Assembly (NCBI GenBank): GCA_022703195.1
Contig: JAKLEF010000011.1
Coordinates: 1 to 16,499, forward strand
DNA from: Candidatus Fermentibacterota bacterium
GTDB lineage: Bacteria; Fermentibacterota; Fermentibacteria; Fermentibacterales; Fermentibacteraceae
DNA length: 16,499 nucleotides
Direction of reading: 5' to 3'
Positions 1-5,745 of the stretch are shown one piece after another. Position 1 is the stretch's first letter. Each line of letters opens with the position of its first letter. The notes beneath the pieces were generated by a model. That model saw only the letters and a list, made by a program, of their open reading frames with translations. It was not told the DNA's origin and made no database searches. The translations under genes were made by a program, and so were the position numbers.

Positions 1-65
1 TTTCGGTGCGGATGGAGGCGGACCCGGGAGTCCCCCTGGAGCGGAGGGATCGTTCCCGCTGTCAC

Positions 66-205
66 GCGGCGCAGTATCCTGGCTTCCGGATCATCCCCCT
101 CCCGGCCTTCCCGCCCATCCGGGCAGTGGCAGCAATCGGTTCGGGTCCCCGGTCACAGTGGCGCCACCGCGGCGGATTCACACCGCCTTCCTGCACCCGC
201 ACGGG
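66..205 (-). ncRNA. Cobalamin (B12) riboswitch aptamer
   Basis: Read on the minus strand, this stretch carries the conserved blocks of the cobalamin riboswitch in the right order. First comes GGCGGTGTGAATCC followed by GCGG and CGCCACTGTGA (about 187-153). Next is GCCACTG (130-124), then GGGAAGG (112-106). Last is GATGATCCGGAAGCCAGG followed by ATACTGCG (about 95-70), which is the usual closing block. The switch would regulate a minus-strand gene starting left of position 1, which cannot be seen. Known targets of this class are B12 synthesis genes, B12 transport genes and B12-independent isoenzymes. Ligand binding normally lowers expression. The expression platform, between 65 and the left edge, is not complete enough to assign as a terminator or an RBS-blocking helix. 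Confidence 0.93.
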
Positions 206-207
206 CT

Positions 208-237
208 ATTGATCGGCTGGAGGGAGCGGAGTGTCAA
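208..237 (-). promoter_or_regulatory. Putative sigma-70 promoter of the riboswitch transcript
   Basis: On the minus strand a perfect TTGACA (237-232) is followed after 18 bases by ATCAAT (213-208), a moderate -10 match. Transcription would begin near 201, immediately before the aptamer. The placement fits, but the -10 box is weak. Confidence 0.5.
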
Positions 238-290
238 GGAGCCGCCGGAAGCCATGGCAAGACCCTGGAAGATATGGGTGTTTCTATATG

Positions 291-325
291 GTCCCGACGG
301 AAGCCTTCCAGAACTCCCTCGGGAC
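291..325. terminator. Hairpin in repeat copy 1 (possible terminator-like element)
   Basis: GTCCCGA (291-297) pairs with TCGGGAC (319-325), a 7-bp stem. The loop contains a second small inverted repeat, GGAAG-C-CTTCC. No T-run follows on either strand, so a role as an intrinsic terminator is uncertain. Confidence 0.35.
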
Positions 326-371
326 GTCCCCGCCGGAAGCCATGGCAAGACCCTGGAAGATATGGGTGTTT

Positions 372-1700
372 CTATCTGGTCCCGACGGAAGTCTTCCAGA
401 ACTCCCTCGGGACGTCCCCGCCGGAAGCCATGGCAAGACCCTGGGAGATCGAATGATCCATGTTGTTGTACCAGAACGTCCCGCAACGGCCCAGGAGCCT
501 GAGGCCTGCGGGAGGGCGGATCGCGGCGAGGCGCTCCTTGTAGTCAAGCGTGTAGACGGGATAGCTCCGCCGGACCTTCTCGGGCGAGATGAAGAGGATG
601 TCCTCGGGCGCCGCGGCACCCACCCTGCCCAGATCCTCCATCAGACGCTGGATCATGGACGAGGGCGAATCCCAGAGCGGATCCCCCGGCGGGCAGGTCA
701 CCTCGGCGACGAGGCTGTCCGCGCCCCTGGGCACCATGGCCTCGCTGAAGTTGCGGGGGATGGAGAGCCGGCTGAAGCAGATCCCGGGCTCCCCGAAGTA
801 GCACCACTGGTACGCGTTGTCCGTCCGGGCCCTGAGCGCGACGTTGTAGACGATCGTGTCTATGAAGTGGAGTTCGAGCCCGGGGAAGGCTTCCGTGACG
901 GGTGCGGACCAGAAGACCTCCGAACCTTCGACCTCGCTCCCGTCCGAGAGCCTGACCCCGCGTACGGCTCCCCCGTCCTCGAGGAGGCCCTCGACCCGGG
1001 TCGAGAGGCGAATCGTGCCGCCCGACGCCTCGATCCTTTCGGCCAGCAGGTCGGGGAATCTCTGTATCCCGCCTCTTTCCGGATAGATGAAGCTCGTGGT
1101 CACCGGGGAGGGGAAGACGAGGCTCCTGGCAAGAGAGAGCAGGCTGTCTGCCTTCACCTTCCTGTCGATCACGGCCCTGTCGACACCTGCGGCGGCCCAG
1201 TCCGTGTGCAGCTCAGATCCGTCGAGGCCGGTGAACTTGCGCGTGTAGCCTCTGAAGAAATGCCGGTAGAGGTTCCTTCCGTATCTCGCGATGATGTGGT
1301 CGGCGAAACTGGCGGGGGTCCCGCGGGTTCCCACCCTCAACAGGTCGAACGCCGACGGGAGGAGCATCGAGAAGGGCAGCTTGGTCACGCCCCCGAGCGA
1401 GAGCGGCCAGTCCTGATATCTGCCCGCGATGTAGACGCTGCTGGCCCTGGGGATGGCCGTTATCTCGGAGCCGAGTATCTCGAGCAGGTACGACTGAACT
1501 GCGGTGTCGGAGGTGTGGAACCGGTGCGGGCCGATGTCGAAGCTGAAGCCCTCGCGCGTGAAGGTGCGGGCCAGTCCGCCCGGGGAATCCTCCCCCTCGA
1601 GGACGGTGACCTCGCACCCGCCTCCGGCGCAGAGCCTCTCGGCGAGGGTGAGCCCGGCCACTCCGGCGCCCACCACGATCTTCCTCTCAGCGATTGCCAT
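372..1700 (-). CDS. FAD-dependent oxidoreductase, UDP-galactopyranose-mutase / HemY-like
   Basis: This is a cytoplasmic flavoprotein of about 442 residues. The N-terminus has a dinucleotide-binding fold: GAGVAG at residues 11-16, an acidic Glu35 at the end of the second strand, and a GG pair at 41-42. GPHRFHT (57-63) closely resembles the GPHxFHT signature of UDP-galactopyranose mutases and related COG1232 proteins. The C-terminal GRCGTFWYNNMDHS is the second FAD-contacting block. Such proteins often act on nucleotide sugars or isoprenoid-type substrates; the substrate here is unknown. The start was set at the ATG at 1700, which has a GGTGG-type site upstream; an ATG at 1712 is the alternative. 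Either overlaps the end of the upstream YbhN-type gene, so the two are probably translated together. The last 25 or so codons lie in the 88-bp repeat array, so the natural C-terminus may have been altered by repeat expansion. Confidence 0.85.
   Translation of the reverse strand: MAIAERKIVVGAGVAGLTLAERLCAGGGCEVTVLEGEDSPGGLARTFTREGFSFDIGPHRFHTSDTAVQSYLLEILGSEITAIPRASSVYIAGRYQDWPLSLGGVTKLPFSMLLPSAFDLLRVGTRGTPASFADHIIARYGRNLYRHFFRGYTRKFTGLDGSELHTDWAAAGVDRAVIDRKVKADSLLSLARSLVFPSPVTTSFIYPERGGIQRFPDLLAERIEASGGTIRLSTRVEGLLEDGGAVRGVRLSDGSEVEGSEVFWSAPVTEAFPGLELHFIDTIVYNVALRARTDNAYQWCYFGEPGICFSRLSIPRNFSEAMVPRGADSLVAEVTCPPGDPLWDSPSSMIQRLMEDLGRVGAAAPEDILFISPEKVRRSYPVYTLDYKERLAAIRPPAGLRLLGRCGTFWYNNMDHSISQGLAMASGGDVPREFWKTSVGTR
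379..413. terminator. Hairpin in repeat copy 2 (possible terminator-like element)
   Basis: This has the same 7-bp stem as in copy 1 (GTCCCGA 379-385 with TCGGGAC 407-413). The inner GGAAG-T-CTTCC differs only at its central base, so the fold is kept. It lies over the last codons of the oxidoreductase gene, which stops at 372. Confidence 0.35.
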
Positions 1701-2670
1701 GTCCGCCACCATGTCCCGGGCGGCTGCTCCAGAGCAGGGGCACAGCCGCGAGCAGCCCGAGGAAGGCCATCATCATCCAGAGGATGTGAACGCCGAAGCC
1801 GGCCGTCACTATCCCCTCGCCGGACACTCCGAGAACCGCGAAGCCGGCGGTCCAGCCGGCCTCGGCCGTGCCCAGGCTGAAGAGCCCGTGGACCGGCAGG
1901 GCCATTATAAGATCGGTCACGGCTCCGGCAAGGAAGATCTGCCAGAACGGAGGCTCCTGCAGCCCTACCGCTCTCGCCAGCAGCACGAACATCGACATCT
2001 TGGCCGCCCAGGTCGCGACGGAGAGCACGAATGCCCATGCGAACCTGCGCTTCGACGTCATCCAGATCGCAGATGCCTCCGCCAGGGAATCCATGAAGCC
2101 CCTGGCCCGGCGGCCGCCGCCGAAACGCCCTCCGATGCCTGCGAGGAGCCTCATCAGGAACGGGAGGAGCAGGATCCCGGCAGCTCCCGCGATGACCGCC
2201 ACGCAGGCAGCGATGAGCACCCCGCCCCCGGCTCCGTACAGGATCGCACCCGATACCATCAGGCCGAGAGACGCGACATCCAGCAGCTTGGCGATGATGA
2301 CGATGCCCGTGCCCTGCCCCGCGGGGACGGATGCGTACCCCCGCAGGAGCCCGACGAGCGCCACATCGGAGAGGCGAAGAGGCAGGGCGTGCCCCAGGCC
2401 GGCATGGATGGCGGTGATCCGGAGTGCTTTCGTGGACGGGATGCCGTCGCTGCTGAGGAGATGCATCCTGAAGGCGCGGATGCAGATGCTGGCCGCGTAG
2501 AGCAGGAATGCCGGCGCCAGGAGGGATGCATCGGTGGATGCCAGGGTGTCGGAGATCTGCGACACCCTCTCGCCCAGCCTGCCGGAGGCCCCGCCCAGCA
2601 TCAGCCATGTCGCCGCCGCCCCGGCGAGGACCGAGAGCGCTACTCTTGCCCACCGGAACCGTTTGTCCAA
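1687..2670 (-). CDS. YbhN / lysylphosphatidylglycerol synthase TM-type membrane protein
   Basis: This is a polytopic inner-membrane protein of 327 residues. An N-terminal TM helix (about 8-26) is followed by several hydrophobic helices through to the C-terminus. The block HALPLRLSDVALVGLLRGY matches the conserved LPxRxGExxR-like segment of the LPG_synthase_TM (UPF0104/YbhN) family. The later LPVHGLFSLGTAEAGW matches the family's G-x-x-G-x-x-E block. Relatives are integral membrane proteins near glycosyltransferase or lipid-modification genes; some are flippase domains. No soluble lysyltransferase domain is present, so aminoacyl-lipid synthesis is not expected. The start is TTG at 2670, with GGAGAGGA just upstream. 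The end overlaps the start of the FAD oxidoreductase gene, pointing to a two-gene unit that may serve an envelope glycan or lipid. Confidence 0.85.
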   Translation of the reverse strand: MDKRFRWARVALSVLAGAAATWLMLGGASGRLGERVSQISDTLASTDASLLAPAFLLYAASICIRAFRMHLLSSDGIPSTKALRITAIHAGLGHALPLRLSDVALVGLLRGYASVPAGQGTGIVIIAKLLDVASLGLMVSGAILYGAGGGVLIAACVAVIAGAAGILLLPFLMRLLAGIGGRFGGGRRARGFMDSLAEASAIWMTSKRRFAWAFVLSVATWAAKMSMFVLLARAVGLQEPPFWQIFLAGAVTDLIMALPVHGLFSLGTAEAGWTAGFAVLGVSGEGIVTAGFGVHILWMMMAFLGLLAAVPLLWSSRPGHGGGHGNR

Positions 2671-2716
2671 TGTTCCTCTCCGGTTTGCCGGAAACCCTCA
2701 TGGATGGACACAAGCT
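2671..2716. promoter_or_regulatory. 46-bp divergent intergenic region with short inverted repeat
   Basis: This gap lies between the divergent YbhN-type gene and the ABC ATPase gene. It contains GGTTT-GCCGG-AAACC (2682-2696), a 5-bp inverted repeat. Both promoters must lie here or within the neighbouring gene starts, but no convincing -35/-10 pair was seen. Confidence 0.3.
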
Positions 2717-3616
2717 ATGATGCCTGCAGCTCTTCGTGTCGAGGGCCTGTCCAAGACCTACGGACGCCTCCGGGCGCTCGAGCCCCTGACCCTTGATATC
2801 CCTGGAGGCGCCGTCTTCGCCCTGCTCGGGAGCAACGGGGCCGGCAAGAGCACCTTCATGAAATCCGTCCTGACGCTGGTGAGGCCGGACTCCGGAACGG
2901 CCCTGATCGGAGGGGTCGATTCCAGGATACCCGCATCGCGGGAGCACGTCAGGTATCTCCCCGAGATAATCCGGTTCCCCGGCAACCTCACTCCTTCCGT
3001 CATGCACGGCATGCTCCTGCGCGTGAGGGGGCGGGGCACCCAGGCCGACCTCATGGAGAGGTGCGAGCAGCTCTCGTGCACCGAACTGGCAAACCGGCCG
3101 TTCTCGAAGATGTCCCGCGGGCAGGTGCAGCGCACAGCGCTCGCGCTGGCCTTCGCGGGCGAGCCCGGGATGCTCTTCCTCGACGAGCCGTCCAACGGCC
3201 TCGACCCCGAAGCCAGGATCGAGCTGAGAACGATGGTCAGGGAGCAGGCCACGAGGGGCTCCACGATCGTCATCAACTCCCACCTCCTCGGCGAGGTGGA
3301 GGCGGTGTGCGGCATGGCCGCATTCATGAAGAGGGGCGCGGTCGTCGCCTCCGGAGAACTGTCCGCGCTCGTCCGCCACACGGGCAGGGCGAGGATAGAG
3401 ACCCCCTCCCCCGTCGAGATGGCCTCATTCCTGAGGAGATCGGACCTCGAGGTATTCGAGTGCGATCACGGGATCGAAGCGACGGTCTCGGAGGAGGCCT
3501 TCCCCGGGTTCGTCGCCCTCGCGGCAGGCTCGGGGATACCTTTCACCTCCGTGGAGATGAGGCGCGAGAGCCTCGAAGACCTCTTCGTCCGCCTTGCGGG
3601 TGGAGGTGCGGCATGA
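2717..3616 (+). CDS. ABC transporter ATP-binding protein (ABC-2 exporter type)
   Basis: A single nucleotide-binding domain of 299 residues, the energizing subunit of an inner-membrane transporter. Visible motifs are Walker A GSNGAGKST (about residue 38), a YLPE segment in place of the Q-loop (about 80), the signature MSRGQ (about 132), Walker B MLFLDEP (about 152) and an H-loop SH (about 188). The YLPE segment and the C-terminal extension of about 80 residues are typical of the CcmA-like ATPases that pair with ABC-2 permeases. The signature has Arg in place of the usual second Gly (SRGQ for SGGQ), a tolerated variant. The start is one of two consecutive ATGs (2717 or 2720), placing the first strand directly at the N-terminus; a longer in-frame extension upstream would cross the divergent gene and was not used. 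The stop overlaps the permease start as ATGA. The substrate is unknown. Confidence 0.92.
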   Translation: MMPAALRVEGLSKTYGRLRALEPLTLDIPGGAVFALLGSNGAGKSTFMKSVLTLVRPDSGTALIGGVDSRIPASREHVRYLPEIIRFPGNLTPSVMHGMLLRVRGRGTQADLMERCEQLSCTELANRPFSKMSRGQVQRTALALAFAGEPGMLFLDEPSNGLDPEARIELRTMVREQATRGSTIVINSHLLGEVEAVCGMAAFMKRGAVVASGELSALVRHTGRARIETPSPVEMASFLRRSDLEVFECDHGIEATVSEEAFPGFVALAAGSGIPFTSVEMRRESLEDLFVRLAGGGAA

Positions 3617-4452
3617 AGGGCATGGCTGCGCTCTTCGAGGCGGGGATGAAGCAGATGTCGAAGAACCGCCTGATCACGGTCCCGGTGGGGCTCGCCCTGC
3701 TGTATCCCCTTCTGGTGACGCTGCTGCTCACGGGGATCAGGACGACAGACCCGGGCGAGGCCGCGAGCCCCGACACGGCCTTCGGCGTGATCTTCATGAC
3801 GGTGCCGATGGCTGCAACGCTGGCCACGGGCTTCATAATGATACTCGGGAGCTCCCTGCTCCCCGAGGAGATCTCTGCGGGCAGGGCGGGATACTGGATA
3901 GCCCAGCCGGTCTCCAGGAATTCCTACTTCTCCGGGATGACTGCGGCTTCCTTCGCGGTCTGCTGCGTCGTCACCTCGATCCTGTTCTACGGTACCTCGG
4001 CGGCGATACTCGCATTCCTGCCATACAGGCCTGCTGCGATCGTCTGGGCCTTCGCGTGCCCGCTGTTCTGGACGGCCGCGAACCTCGCGCTCGTGACCCT
4101 GGTGTCCCTCCTGATCCCCAGGATCGCCTCCATCATCGTCTGCCTCGCCGTGGCCGGAGTGTCGAACTTCCTCGGCAGCGTCTCGCAGGTGGCGGATGCC
4201 GTACCGCAGGGCGCCTTCTCAGAAACCGTGCGGGTGATCTCGACGGCCGGCTTCTTCATCTTCCCGGCGGACCCGATGCTTCGGCTGGCGATGGCGGGTC
4301 TGAGGCCCGCGGACTCCTCGATCCAGGAGATGATCACCTCGATGGGATTCGCGACGACTCCGCCGGCGTGGCAGATAGCCTATGCGGTCGTCTGGTCGGC
4401 CGCCGTCTTCTGGCTTGCGGCCGCCAGGTTCAGGAGGACAGACCTGGCCTGA
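3613..4452 (+). CDS. ABC-2-type transporter permease
   Basis: A membrane protein of 279 residues with about six hydrophobic segments: near residues 20-40, 50-75, 100-125, 135-165, 170-190 and 255-275. It has no soluble domain of note. Topology, length and the ATGA overlap with the upstream ATPase gene identify it as the membrane half of the same transporter. GGAGG lies six bases before the ATG. Its long hydrophilic stretch (roughly 190-245) would be one loop. No motif defines the substrate. ABC-2 systems of this build export small hydrophobic compounds, lipids or drugs, or tune membrane stability. It ends 18 bases before the convergent aminopeptidase gene, across a shared hairpin. Confidence 0.85.
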   Translation: MKGMAALFEAGMKQMSKNRLITVPVGLALLYPLLVTLLLTGIRTTDPGEAASPDTAFGVIFMTVPMAATLATGFIMILGSSLLPEEISAGRAGYWIAQPVSRNSYFSGMTAASFAVCCVVTSILFYGTSAAILAFLPYRPAAIVWAFACPLFWTAANLALVTLVSLLIPRIASIIVCLAVAGVSNFLGSVSQVADAVPQGAFSETVRVISTAGFFIFPADPMLRLAMAGLRPADSSIQEMITSMGFATTPPAWQIAYAVVWSAAVFWLAAARFRRTDLA

Positions 4453-4460
4453 AGCGCCCC

Positions 4461-4487
4461 GCGCAGGACTTCAGAGTCCGACTGCGC
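4461..4487. terminator. Hairpin at a convergent gene junction
   Basis: GCGCA + GGACT (4461-4470), loop TCAG, then AGTCC (4475-4479), a three-base bulge and TGCGC (4483-4487) form a 10-bp stem. It lies between the convergent permease and M18 peptidase genes and overlaps the last codon of the latter. There is no T-run on either strand, so it may act as a bidirectional stop or as 3'-end protection rather than as a classical terminator. Confidence 0.45.
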
Positions 4488-5745
4488 CCTCGAGGTGCTT
4501 CGCGAGCACGGCGGTCATCCGGCCGTGATCCTCGATCCCCGTGCACTCCCTTATCGAATGCATGGACATCACGGGATTGCCCGCGTCCACGGAGGGGACC
4601 CCGAGACGGGTGGCCAGCATGGGCCCGATGGTGCTACCGCACGGGATGTCGTTCCTGCATGCGAAGACCTGCACCGGAGAGCCGGCCGCCGATGCGCACT
4701 CCCTGAAATAGGCCTCCGTCAGGGCCGATGTGGCATACCTCTCCTGAGCGTTGACCTTGATCACCGGGCCTGCGTTGGAAAGAGGCCTGTTGCCGCGCTC
4801 GAACTTCGACTCCCAGGCGGGGTTGACGGCATGTGCGGCGTCGATGGAGACCAGGACGCTCCCCAGGAGAGCCCTGTGCATCTCCCGGGTGCCGCCCGAG
4901 AGGCATTCCAGCACGGTGTCGAGGAATCCCGACTGGGCGCCGGCGCCGGTAGAGGAGCCTACCTCCTCGTTGTCGAACAGGCAGAGAACCGACGTGGAGG
5001 GGGCCCTGCCCGCAGAGAGCAGCGCCTCGATCCCGGCATGGCACATGGCCAGGTCGTCGATCCCCTGCCCGGTCACGAATCCGCCCCGGATCCCGCCGAC
5101 CGACGGCGGCTGGACATCGACGAGATGGGCCGTCCAACCCGACAGTTCCTCCGCCGGCAGCCCGCAGGCGCCCGCAACGGCCCCCGCCAGGTCTTCGTTG
5201 GAGAAGGGACCTGCCGCAAGGATCGGCTGGATGTGGTCCTCCTTGTTGAATGAGAAACCATCCTCGTTCATCCCACGGTTCAGGTGCATCGCGGGCATCG
5301 AGATCCGCGCCGCCATCCCGGCTATGCGGAACGGCACGGTGCCTAGGCGGCCGCCGGGCTCCCTGCGGACCGCAGTGCCCGCCAGGCCCAGGTCCCTGTC
5401 GAACCATGTCGAGAGTATGGGTGAACCGTAGATCTCCACGGACAGCACGGAATGGCCTCCTGCCTGCCTGACGGGGTTGTTGCGCAGGCGGAGTCCGGGG
5501 AAGTCGGTGTGCGCGCATGCGATCCTGAAGCCTGCGGCGGCGGGTTCGTCCGTGCCGAGCTTGGCCGCGATCAGGGAGCCGGTGCCGCGCCTGACGAAGA
5601 ACTCGACCGGGAGCTGCCCGTCCAGGAGCCCGTATTCGGTCGTCTCGGAGAAACCGCCGCTGCGCAGCAGGTCGCAGGCCTTCCCGACGGCATGCCCGGA
5701 AGTGGGCGACGATGCGAGGAAGTCTAGGAGTCCCTCCGGTCCCAT
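4471..5745 (-). CDS. apeB: M18 family aminopeptidase
   Basis: A cytoplasmic dizinc exopeptidase of 424 residues, close to the usual length for M18 (aspartyl aminopeptidase-like) enzymes, which form large tetrahedral oligomers and trim N-terminal residues from peptides. The metal-binding set is complete: AHTD (His79, Asp81), GIDDLA (Asp230/231), FDNEEVGS (Glu260/Glu261), SIDAAHAVNP (Asp302) and MSMHSIRE (His396). The N-terminus LLDFLASSPTSGHAV matches the family start. AGGAAGG lies seven bases before the ATG. The first 22 bases overlap the end of the giant activase gene in another frame, so translation is probably coupled. The pairing has no obvious biochemical logic; amino-acid fermentation could link peptide breakdown with 2-hydroxyacyl-CoA dehydration. 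The exact residue preference cannot be read. The symbol is given for the family. Confidence 0.93.
   Translation of the reverse strand: MGPEGLLDFLASSPTSGHAVGKACDLLRSGGFSETTEYGLLDGQLPVEFFVRRGTGSLIAAKLGTDEPAAAGFRIACAHTDFPGLRLRNNPVRQAGGHSVLSVEIYGSPILSTWFDRDLGLAGTAVRREPGGRLGTVPFRIAGMAARISMPAMHLNRGMNEDGFSFNKEDHIQPILAAGPFSNEDLAGAVAGACGLPAEELSGWTAHLVDVQPPSVGGIRGGFVTGQGIDDLAMCHAGIEALLSAGRAPSTSVLCLFDNEEVGSSTGAGAQSGFLDTVLECLSGGTREMHRALLGSVLVSIDAAHAVNPAWESKFERGNRPLSNAGPVIKVNAQERYATSALTEAYFRECASAAGSPVQVFACRNDIPCGSTIGPMLATRLGVPSVDAGNPVMSMHSIRECTGIEDHGRMTAVLAKHLEGAVGL

Larger units (their letters stand above)
244..449. repeat. 88-bp tandem repeat, two full copies plus a partial third
   Basis: Copies lie at 244-331 and 332-419, and a partial third at 420-449 matches for about 30 bases. 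The two full copies differ at only two positions by direct reading. The unit length is not a multiple of three. The 3' end of the minus-strand oxidoreductase gene reads through the partial copy and stops inside the second copy. Each full copy holds an inverted repeat. The array separates that gene from the promoter of the riboswitch, whose TTGACA begins a few bases beyond the last copy. Confidence 0.93.

Noticed and set aside
6..212. Small plus-strand open frame at the left edge
   Set aside because: It lies wholly across the minus-strand riboswitch, has no ribosome site and no recognisable sequence.
244..449. CRISPR array
   Set aside because: The 88-bp units are directly adjacent with no unique spacers, and no cas genes are present.
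244..449. Insertion sequence or integration site
   Set aside because: No transposase or integrase, no terminal inverted repeats or target duplication; tandem duplication explains the structure.
231..1880. Long plus-strand open frame opposite the oxidoreductase
   Set aside because: No recognisable domain, low-complexity composition, and antisense to a protein with clear FAD-binding blocks.
2534..2716. N-terminal extension of the ABC ATPase
   Set aside because: It overlaps the start of the divergent membrane-protein gene and has no conserved sequence; ABC domains begin at the tandem ATG.
1504..2796. Plus-strand open frame of 430 codons opposite the YbhN-type gene
   Set aside because: Composition is rich in His/Gln/Arg/Glu with no fold signature; the minus strand has the conserved membrane-family blocks.
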